This document shows positions 1 through 4,827 of a stretch of DNA of 5,248 bases, piece after piece. How positions within the stretch are numbered: position 1 is the stretch's first letter; the number at the start of each line of letters is the position of its first letter. The stretch is taken from NCBI GenBank assembly GCA_964631265.1, contig CAZVWW010000145.1, forward strand, positions 1 through 5,248, in the 5' to 3' direction. Under the pieces are notes generated by a model. It saw only the letters and a program-made list of their open reading frames with translations, had not been told where the DNA came from and searched no databases. The position numbers and the translations under genes were made by a program. The stretch comes from CAZVWW01 sp964631265. GTDB lineage: Bacteria; Thermotogota; Thermotogae; MWEM01.

Positions 1-545
1 ACGAGATCGAGAACCAGAAAAACGACCTTTTACAGGCCCGTAAATCCCTTGAAGAACTTCTTGAAAAAACAGACCGGGAAGCCAAAACGATCTTTATGGA
101 GACATACAACGAGATTAATTCGAATTTCAATGAAATGATTAACATCCTCTTTGGCGGAGGAAGCGGAGAACTCAAGATTCAGAAGGAAAAAGACCTCCTT
201 GAAACCGGCATCGAGATATCGATCAAAAGACCCGGTAAGCGGGCCCAGAAGATGTATCTGCTGTCCGGAGGAGAGAAATCCCTCGTCGGTATCGCACTGG
301 TCTTTGCCATGCTTAAGATAAGTCCTTCCCCGTTCTATATACTTGATGAGGTTGATGCCGCTCTGGATGATTATAATGCCGAAAGGCTGAAGAATCTGAT
401 TTATGAGAACAAGGGATTGTCACAGTTTATTGTCATCACCCATAATAAACTGGTGATGGAAGTGGCCGATGTGCTTTATGGCATCACCCAGTCAAGCGGG
501 ATTTCAACGGTAATGACGGTGGAACTTGAACAGTATGCCGTCTGA
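1..545 (+). CDS. smc: Chromosome segregation protein SMC, C-terminal end (5' truncated by window)
   Basis: The frame is open from the window edge (first whole codon at base 3) to TGA at 543-545, giving the last 180 residues of a protein that is normally about 1,150-1,200 residues long. The first 30 residues are charged and helical, as expected for the end of the returning coiled coil. Next comes the C-terminal half of the ATPase head: the region with LFGGGSGEL (about 150-176), the ABC signature LSGGEK at 261-278, Walker B ending in ILDEVDAALDD (DE at 345-350), and a switch motif VITHNK near 435. Gly-rich LFGGG followed by LSGGEKSL and DEVDAALDD is diagnostic of SMC as against Rad50 or RecN. 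SMC forms the DNA-entrapping condensin ATPase with ScpA and ScpB and acts in chromosome compaction and segregation. The internal ATG at 96 is not the gene start. The 3' end overlaps rluD, so the two are probably co-transcribed. Confidence 0.96.
   Translation, partial: EIENQKNDLLQARKSLEELLEKTDREAKTIFMETYNEINSNFNEMINILFGGGSGELKIQKEKDLLETGIEISIKRPGKRAQKMYLLSGGEKSLVGIALVFAMLKISPSPFYILDEVDAALDDYNAERLKNLIYENKGLSQFIVITHNKLVMEVADVLYGITQSSGISTVMTVELEQYAV
518..523 (+). promoter_or_regulatory. Ribosome binding site for rluD, inside the smc end
   Basis: GGTGGA lies 11 nt before the ATG at 535 but only 2 nt before the in-frame TTG at 526. That spacing favours the ATG as the start of the pseudouridine synthase. 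The site is within smc coding sequence, which is consistent with translational coupling. It is only a moderate match to the anti-Shine-Dalgarno sequence. Confidence 0.5.
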
Positions 546-1488
546 TCGAAGCGATCCGGAAACCGGTGTCACTTCACATCGCGTCTCACCATCAGAGGCG
601 GGGCAGAGACTGGACAAATTTATCATGGAGAAAACACCTGACTGGATTTCCAGGAATCTCATACAGAAAGCGATAAAAGAGAAAAAGGTACTGGTTGACA
701 AGAAAGAAAAAAAGGCTTCGTATAAACTGAAAGAAGGCGAGTCAGTCCGGCTTGAGATACCGAAACCCGAGCCGTATGAGGCAGAGCCCGAAAATATACC
801 CCTCGAGATCATCTATGAGGATAACGACATCATTCTGATCAACAAACCTCCCGATATGATTGTTCATCCGGTTCCCCATAATGCTTCGGGTACGCTTGTG
901 AATGCCCTGCTCTATCATTTCAGTTCTCTAAGCGACTGGGAAGACAAGGAACGCCCGGGGATCGTTCACAGACTTGACAGGGACACATCGGGCATCATGA
1001 TTGTGGCCAAGCATCAGAGGGCTTTGCAAAATCTCTCCCGGCAGTTTCACGACAGGAAAAACTTAAAATACTATATTGCAATCCTTGATGGCACTTTGAA
1101 GGAAAAAAGTGGTATCGTTGAAAAACCTCTCGGGCGAAATCCCCGGAACCGATTGAAGATGATGGTCGATTATTCCGGAAAAGATGCCCTGACTGAATAT
1201 CGGGTCTTAAAAGCGTTTAAGGATATGGCGTCGCTTGTTTTAATCAGGATCAAAACAGGAAGGACCCATCAGATCCGTGTGCATTTCAAGAGCTTGAACG
1301 CGCCGGTTCTCGGCGATCAAGTTTACGGGTTCGGGAAAAAAACTCCCCCCGTCATCTGCGAGAGACAGATGCTCCATGCGCTGAAACTGGGCATCTATCA
1401 CCCGATAACCGGTAAATGGATGGTTTTCAACGCTCCGTTGCCCGAAGATTTTAAGGGAACGCTCAGGACTCTGGCAGATTCTCTTTAA
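535..1488 (+). CDS. rluD: RluA/RluD-family 23S rRNA pseudouridine synthase
   Basis: This 317-residue protein isomerises specific uridines in large-subunit rRNA to pseudouridine, in the cytoplasm. Residues about 16-75 form an S4 RNA-binding domain (AGQRLDKFI, then RNLIQKAIKEKKVLVD). A linker leads into the RluA-type catalytic domain, with INKPPDMIVHP at 102-112, the catalytic motif HRLDRDTSG at 145-153 with nucleophile Asp148, and KTGRTHQIRVH at 240-250. Length and domain order match RluD (E. coli RluD modifies helix 69 of 23S rRNA), but RluC or another RluA-type target cannot be excluded from sequence alone. ATG 535 is preferred over TTG 526 because of the GGTGGA spacing; the extra residues would be only MNS. 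The gene overlaps the smc stop by 11 nt, implying co-transcription. Its last 26 nt overlap the 3' end of the convergent kinase gene, and no terminator is visible there. Confidence 0.93.
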   Translation: MPSDRSDPETGVTSHRVSPSEAGQRLDKFIMEKTPDWISRNLIQKAIKEKKVLVDKKEKKASYKLKEGESVRLEIPKPEPYEAEPENIPLEIIYEDNDIILINKPPDMIVHPVPHNASGTLVNALLYHFSSLSDWEDKERPGIVHRLDRDTSGIMIVAKHQRALQNLSRQFHDRKNLKYYIAILDGTLKEKSGIVEKPLGRNPRNRLKMMVDYSGKDALTEYRVLKAFKDMASLVLIRIKTGRTHQIRVHFKSLNAPVLGDQVYGFGKKTPPVICERQMLHALKLGIYHPITGKWMVFNAPLPEDFKGTLRTLADSL

Positions 1489-2080
1489 TGCGCTGTGTAA
1501 TTGCGCTGTGGATGATGTTTAAGCCCACTTTGTTATAACCGCCTTCGGGAAGGATCAAGTCCGCATCATATTTCTGGGGTTCCACAAAACTCTTGAATGA
1601 AGGCGCGACATACTTTCTGTACTGGTTGATGATACTTTCTATGGAACGGTTGCGTTCTTTGATGTCTCTTTCAATTCTACGTAAAAGCCGTTCATCGTCC
1701 GGTGTGTCGATAAAGACTGACAGATCAAACAACTCTCTTATCCGTTTATCGAAGAGCACCAGGATACCCTCGACCAGTATGACCCCTTTCGATTCCACGG
1801 TTGTAAATATCCCCGGTTCTCTTCGATAGGTGATAAAACTGTACTCCGGAATTTGAATTGGGGTTCCGCTTTTAATCGACAACAGATGATCGTAGAACAG
1901 ATCGAAATCAAACGCCTTCGGGGCATCAAAATTGAAGTTCTGCGGGTCCTCCCCCGGTGGCAGATCCTTGTAATAATTATCCATCTTGATCAGGGAACAA
2001 TATTCCTCAAGCCTGCTGAGTAATTGGGTCGCAACAGTTGTTTTTCCCGAACCGCTTCCGCCTACTATGGCAATCAGCAT
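1463..2080 (-). CDS. udk: Uridine/cytidine kinase (Udk family), possibly cytidine-restricted
   Basis: The 205-residue product is a P-loop nucleoside kinase that phosphorylates uridine and/or cytidine to the monophosphate in pyrimidine salvage. Visible motifs are Walker A GGSGSGKTT at 7-15, MDNYYKD at 33-39, NFDAPKAFD at 50-58, PEYSFITYRRE at 78-88, VEGILVL at 103-109, the lid stretch LLRRIERDIKER, and VEPQKYDADLILPEGG near the C-terminus. Length is typical of bacterial Udk. Two pocket-region changes are seen. Residue 85 is Tyr where human UCK2 has the base-contacting His117, and residue 53 is Ala in place of the usual His of NFDHP. Tyr at the first position is the change reported to limit the Thermus thermophilus enzyme to cytidine, so substrate choice may be narrower than the name implies. 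The start codon overlaps the end of the upstream TPR gene by 7 nt and its own Shine-Dalgarno is weak (GTGAG), suggesting translational coupling. The 3' end overlaps rluD tail to tail. Confidence 0.93.
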   Translation of the reverse strand: MLIAIVGGSGSGKTTVATQLLSRLEEYCSLIKMDNYYKDLPPGEDPQNFNFDAPKAFDFDLFYDHLLSIKSGTPIQIPEYSFITYRREPGIFTTVESKGVILVEGILVLFDKRIRELFDLSVFIDTPDDERLLRRIERDIKERNRSIESIINQYRKYVAPSFKSFVEPQKYDADLILPEGGYNKVGLNIIHSAITQRIKENLPES

Positions 2081-3147
2081 GGCAGCTCACATTCCCATAT
2101 CTCTTTCTCTTCGAGGAAAGGATCGAATATTTCATGTTTACCGTAATTGAAGAGGATATTTGATTCTCTGAACTCTGAGATGATCCGTTTCGCTTCATCG
2201 ATCTTCCCGCTTTTAACATAGGGGACGACAAGCCAGAGTTTCAAAAAAGCCGGACCGTTGTTTTGCAGGAGAAATTTCTTGATGCCTTCTTCAACAAGTT
2301 CGTAATTCTGCTTTTCAAGGTTCATTCGAGCCCATATCTCAAGCTCTGTGGAATTCTGAGGTTGTGTCTGTTCAACCTCATGCTCGTAGGCAGCAGCCTC
2401 TTCTTCCCTTCCGGCCTTTTTAAGCAGCGAGATCAGGTTAATCTTCCCCATCAAGTGGCTTGGGAATCTTTCAACCATCATCCTCAAACTCGCTATGGCA
2501 TCGTTGATCTTGTTCTGTTGCAGGTAGGCGTCAACAAGTGTGAAATAGGCAAGGACATCATCGGGATTCTTCTCAATGAGTCTTTCCCAGACATTGGCAG
2601 AACGATCGTATTCACCGTTGTTGAAATAGGCCTGTCCAAGTGTGGAATAGGCTTCATCCAGGTCAGGATTCAACTCACAAGCCTTTTCAAGGGTTTCGAT
2701 ACTCTTTGCTATCTGACCTTTGTCAAACGCAATTGTACCAAATATATCATAGGCATAGGCACAGTCTGCATCAAAATCTGTCATTAAACGCGCGAGCTCT
2801 TCGGCTTCTTGATAGTCTTCCTCAAGGATCATCTCATTGGCATATTCATGTATTGCACTGAAAGCAATATAATTCTTTATCTTTTCGGGACTGATCTCAA
2901 AACTTTGGAAGAAGTCTCTTATCTCAAGCGCTGTTGTCGGGAGAAACAACTCCGAATTGATCTCACCATCAAAGGCCGTTTCAATCGAGCGGCAGTTCTC
3001 AATCTGATCAGAGGCACTTTTAGAACCTTTAAGCGCCTCATACACATCCTCCCAATCCCCGTTGAACAAGAAATCTTTCAGGATAAAAAAATAGGGTGTC
3101 CAATCGTCGATCGTGAATATTCTGTTCTGCATTTTAATCTTAATCAT
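2074..3147 (-). CDS. Tetratricopeptide-repeat protein of unknown function
   Basis: The product is 357 residues with no signal peptide or membrane segment, so probably a cytoplasmic scaffold or adaptor. Residues about 96-266 contain roughly five consecutive 34-residue TPR units. The best is 164-197 (DEAYSTLGQAYFNNGEYDRSA followed by NP at the helix end), flanked by AYDIFGTIAFDKGQIAKSIETL (from 132) and LAYFTLVDAYLQQNKINDAIA (from 199). The N-terminal 95 residues (IDDWTPYFFILKDFLFNGDW and after) are not TPR-like, and I do not recognise them as a named domain. The C-terminal 90 residues look helical, perhaps degenerate repeats. TPR arrays bind peptides or partner proteins; no specific partner can be named. 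The start at 3147 is supported by a strong GGAGGGG six bases upstream, which excludes the next Met (residue 6). It is the first gene of a leftward operon with the kinase, overlapping it by 7 nt, and has its own extended -10 promoter. Confidence 0.88.
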   Translation of the reverse strand: MIKIKMQNRIFTIDDWTPYFFILKDFLFNGDWEDVYEALKGSKSASDQIENCRSIETAFDGEINSELFLPTTALEIRDFFQSFEISPEKIKNYIAFSAIHEYANEMILEEDYQEAEELARLMTDFDADCAYAYDIFGTIAFDKGQIAKSIETLEKACELNPDLDEAYSTLGQAYFNNGEYDRSANVWERLIEKNPDDVLAYFTLVDAYLQQNKINDAIASLRMMVERFPSHLMGKINLISLLKKAGREEEAAAYEHEVEQTQPQNSTELEIWARMNLEKQNYELVEEGIKKFLLQNNGPAFLKLWLVVPYVKSGKIDEAKRIISEFRESNILFNYGKHEIFDPFLEEKEIWECELPC

Positions 3148-3153
3148 GAGTAT

Positions 3154-3160
3154 CCCCTCC
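3154..3160 (-). promoter_or_regulatory. Strong ribosome binding site of the TPR gene
   Basis: On the minus strand GGAGGGG lies 6 nt before the ATG at 3147-3145. It fixes that codon as the start over the ATG five codons further in, and suggests efficient translation. Confidence 0.8.
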
Positions 3161-3180
3161 GAGCTTTTCTGTATAGATTA

Positions 3181-3209
3181 ATTATATCACGGCTTACGGA
3201 AATAGGAAA
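3181..3209 (-). promoter_or_regulatory. Extended -10 promoter for the TPR-udk operon
   Basis: Reading the minus strand, a perfect TATAAT occupies 3186-3181, preceded by TG at 3189-3188, which makes a full TGnTATAAT extended -10. The -35 at 17-nt spacing is poor (TTTCCT at 3209-3204, three of six matches); extended -10 promoters are known to tolerate this. The predicted start is near 3174, leaving a leader of about 27 nt before the TPR start codon. No competing promoter for the kinase is apparent. Confidence 0.72.
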
Positions 3210-3276
3210 GTCATTGCTCTTATCAAGTCAAAAGTGGGGCCGGTGGCATTTTTACCAAAACGTTACTTTTAGGGGG

Positions 3277-3305
3277 TTGATTTTTTTTGAAAACTTGACT
3301 ATAAT
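3277..3305 (+). promoter_or_regulatory. Sigma-70 type promoter for the phd-like/ugpC operon
   Basis: TTGATT at 3277-3282 (four of six matches to the -35 consensus) is followed by an exact 17-nt spacer and a perfect TATAAT at 3300-3305. The spacer starts with a run of T. Transcription should begin near 3312, giving a very short leader of about 15 nt to the ATG at 3327. The -10 is enclosed by the palindrome at 3294-3315, so a protein bound there would block RNA polymerase. Confidence 0.8.
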
Positions 3306-3315
3306 TATGGTCAAG
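3294..3315. promoter_or_regulatory. Palindromic putative operator over the -10 and transcription start
   Basis: CTTGAC at 3294-3299 and its inverted copy GTCAAG at 3310-3315 flank a 10-nt centre containing the self-complementary ATAATTAT (3301-3308). Of 22 positions, 20 are two-fold symmetric; only the T at 3300 and G at 3309 break the symmetry. Symmetry of this quality over the -10 and predicted start is typical of an autorepression site. Phd and YefM proteins are known to bind palindromes in their own promoters, and the first gene downstream encodes that family. A single further half-site-like GTCAA occurs at 3227-3231, which may be chance. Confidence 0.7.
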
Positions 3316-3320
3316 AGGTG
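3314..3320 (+). promoter_or_regulatory. Ribosome binding site of the phd-like gene
   Basis: AGAGGTG ends 6 nt before the ATG at 3327, making that the best start. The in-frame GTG at 3318 is part of this site and is therefore an unlikely start. A second, weaker site AGAAGGA (3330-3336) would serve the ATG at 3345. The site overlaps the right arm of the putative operator. Confidence 0.65.
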
Positions 3321-3326
3321 AAAGTA

Positions 3327-3614
3327 ATGAGAAGGATCAACGAGATGGCGTTCTACAGTATTGCAGATGCGAAAAAGAACTTCTCCTCTGTTGTTAAGGC
3401 TACAAAAGAAAAAGAGGTTATCGTAACGAAGAACGGGAAACCGGTTTCAGTGGTGGTTGACTACGAGCGTTTTATGAAGCTGATGGATTTCCTCTTCAAG
3501 GTAAAAGACCTCTATTTGATGGAATTGGGATCAAAAGACGGATTTGACGAATTAAAAGAATTAACCATGGATTTCTTTATTGAAGATTCAGGTGAAAACT
3601 CTCAGGAGGTGTAG
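3327..3614 (+). CDS. Phd/YefM-family antitoxin-like protein, no adjacent toxin
   Basis: From ATG 3327 the product has 95 residues, within the usual Phd/YefM range. The N-terminal half carries the family fold: YSIADAKKNFSSVVKAT at about 10-26, then VIVTKNGKPVSVVVDYERF at 31-49. This beta-hairpin and helix arrangement dimerises and binds DNA. The C-terminal 45 residues are acidic and hydrophobic (FDELKEL, MDFFIEDSGE), like the segment that in true antitoxins wraps the toxin. Phd/YefM proteins neutralise Doc, YoeB or other small toxins and repress their own operon. No toxin reading frame accompanies this one: the next gene, 5 nt on, is an ABC ATPase. Its role may therefore be regulatory, or its toxin may lie elsewhere. 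The 22-bp palindrome over the promoter supports autorepression. ATG 3345 (89 residues, starting MAFYSIADAKK) is a credible alternative start because the family domain usually begins at the first residues. Confidence 0.85.
   Translation: MRRINEMAFYSIADAKKNFSSVVKATKEKEVIVTKNGKPVSVVVDYERFMKLMDFLFKVKDLYLMELGSKDGFDELKELTMDFFIEDSGENSQEV
3604..3610 (+). promoter_or_regulatory. Ribosome binding site selecting the GTG start of ugpC
   Basis: AGGAGGT, a perfect anti-Shine-Dalgarno match, lies inside the last codons of the phd-like gene and 9 nt before the GTG at 3620. No in-frame ATG is near, so GTG is the start. It implies strong translation of the ATPase from the shared transcript. Confidence 0.85.
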
Positions 3615-3619
3615 TATAA

Positions 3620-4732
3620 GTGGCTAATGTAGAATTAGATCATGTATGGAAGATCTTTGACGGAAATGTGGAGGCTGTAAAAGACCATCATTTCACGATT
3701 GATGATAAGGAATTTGTTGTTCTGGTCGGGCCATCAGGTTGTGGAAAATCGACGACACTCAGGATGATTGCGGGTCTCGAGGAGATCACCAAAGGAGAAA
3801 TAAAGATAGACGGCAAGGTCGTCAACGATGTTGAACCAAAAGACAGAGACATCGCGATGGTTTTCCAGAATTATGCGCTCTATCCCCATATGACCGTTTA
3901 TGACAACATGGCATTCGGTTTGAAACTCAGGAAGTTCCCGAAAGCTGAGATAGAGGAAAAGGTGAAAGAAGCGGCGAGGATTCTGACTATAGAACCGCTA
4001 CTCGACAGAAAGCCGAAACAGCTGTCCGGTGGACAGAGACAGAGGGTTGCTCTCGGAAGGGCTATTGTCCGTGACCCCAAGGTCTTCTTGTTTGACGAAC
4101 CACTCTCAAACCTTGATGCCAAGCTGAGGGTTCAGATGAGAACAGAGCTGAAGAAGCTCCACAGAAGGCTCGACGCAACAATTACATACGTTACGCATGA
4201 CCAGATAGAAGCCATGACGATGGCTGACAAGATCGTCATTATGAGAGACGGACTTGTTCAGCAGGTTGGAACACCTTTCAACATTTACAATCATCCGGCC
4301 AATATCTTTGTGGCAGGATTTATCGGAACGCCTCCGATGAACTTTGCCGATGCCAAAATTATCAAAGATCAGAAAGGGCTCTGGGTTGTTGAGAAGAGCG
4401 ACGGTTTCAAGCTTAAGATTCCCAAAGAATATGAGGAAAGAGTATCCCATTATATAGACAAAGACATCATATTCGGTATCCGACCGGAGAACATCTACGA
4501 TATGCTCTTTGCCCAGAACGGTGTGCCCGGCGAAAATGTCGTTAAAGCCAAGGTTGAAGTTCTCGAGCCCCTCGGAAGCGAGACGGACATCCACTGTACA
4601 GTCGGGGATGCCAAGTTTATTGCCTGTGTTGAACCGGAAACAAAGGCACAACCAGGTCAGGATATGGATCTCGTATTTGATCTTGTCAAGATGAGACTCT
4701 TTGATCCAAACACCGAAGAAGCCTTAATATAG
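3620..4732 (+). CDS. ugpC: ABC sugar-importer ATP-binding protein (UgpC/MsmX/MalK family)
   Basis: This 370-residue cytoplasmic ATPase powers binding-protein-dependent uptake of sugars or glycerol-3-phosphate by joining a membrane permease pair. The nucleotide-binding domain is complete: Walker A GPSGCGKST at 37-45, Q-loop VFQNYALYPHMTV at 81-93, signature LSGGQRQR at 135-142, Walker B VFLFDEP at 155-161, D-loop SNLDAKLR at 163-170 and switch His193 in VTHD. The C-terminal 130 residues are the MalK-type regulatory extension with TOBE/OB folds (IGTPPMNF, FGIRPENIYD, LEPLGSETDIHC). Length matches MalK and MsmX. No permease or solute-binding gene lies beside it, and a terminator follows at once. 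It therefore resembles the stand-alone shared ATPases MsmX and MsmK, which serve several importers; the exact substrate cannot be told, and the symbol marks the family. It is co-transcribed with the phd-like gene 5 nt upstream and starts at GTG. Confidence 0.93.
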   Translation: MANVELDHVWKIFDGNVEAVKDHHFTIDDKEFVVLVGPSGCGKSTTLRMIAGLEEITKGEIKIDGKVVNDVEPKDRDIAMVFQNYALYPHMTVYDNMAFGLKLRKFPKAEIEEKVKEAARILTIEPLLDRKPKQLSGGQRQRVALGRAIVRDPKVFLFDEPLSNLDAKLRVQMRTELKKLHRRLDATITYVTHDQIEAMTMADKIVIMRDGLVQQVGTPFNIYNHPANIFVAGFIGTPPMNFADAKIIKDQKGLWVVEKSDGFKLKIPKEYEERVSHYIDKDIIFGIRPENIYDMLFAQNGVPGENVVKAKVEVLEPLGSETDIHCTVGDAKFIACVEPETKAQPGQDMDLVFDLVKMRLFDPNTEEALI

Positions 4733-4790
4733 ATTCCCGGTAGTCCCGGAAAAAAGCATCAGCTTGAAGTTTCAGCAACCGGAATTCATG

Positions 4791-4827
4791 CCACGGATAA
4801 TGTTGCTTATCCGTGGTTCTTTTTTTT
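4791..4827 (+). terminator. Intrinsic terminator of the phd-like/ugpC operon
   Basis: CCACGGATAA (4791-4800) and TTATCCGTGG (4807-4816) form a perfect 10-bp stem with a 6-nt loop, followed by a T-rich tract to 4827 with eight consecutive T. It begins 58 nt after the ATPase stop. No T tract follows the stem on the minus strand, so it should act rightward only. The right arm and T tract are also the antisense of the final codons of the M19 gene. Confidence 0.92.

Noticed and set aside
1489..1510. Nine-base direct repeat TGCGCTGTG, 13 nt apart
   Set aside because: It falls inside the kinase C-terminal codons (HSAITQRI) and two copies of nine bases are easily explained by chance.
2263..2787. Open frame of 174 codons on the plus strand
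   Set aside because: It lies entirely antisense to the TPR gene, which has clear repeats, a promoter and a ribosome binding site. The plus-strand translation shows no domain and no good start signal.
3258..3265. AACGTT core as a LacI-type operator
   Set aside because: Symmetry around the central CG stops after three bases on each side, far short of a LacI-family site.
2809..3321. Open frame of 170 codons on the plus strand that could have been a gene before the phd-like gene
   Set aside because: It covers the antisense of the TPR N-terminus and runs through both promoters and the operator. No family resemblance was seen.
3615..3619. Possible hidden toxin gene after the phd-like gene
   Set aside because: Only 5 nt separate it from the ATPase start, and the promoter side (3161-3326) has no plus-strand frame with a ribosome binding site. 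No toxin gene is present in the window.
4106..4651. Open frame of 181 codons on the minus strand
   Set aside because: It is antisense to the ATPase gene, whose motifs are all intact. The translation resembles no family and is best explained as a shadow of codon bias.
4734..4751. Small hairpin TTCCCGG/CCCGGAA just after the ATPase stop
   Set aside because: The stem is interrupted by a C-C mismatch and is followed by A and not T, so it is not a terminator. It could add stability to the 3' end but evidence is slight.
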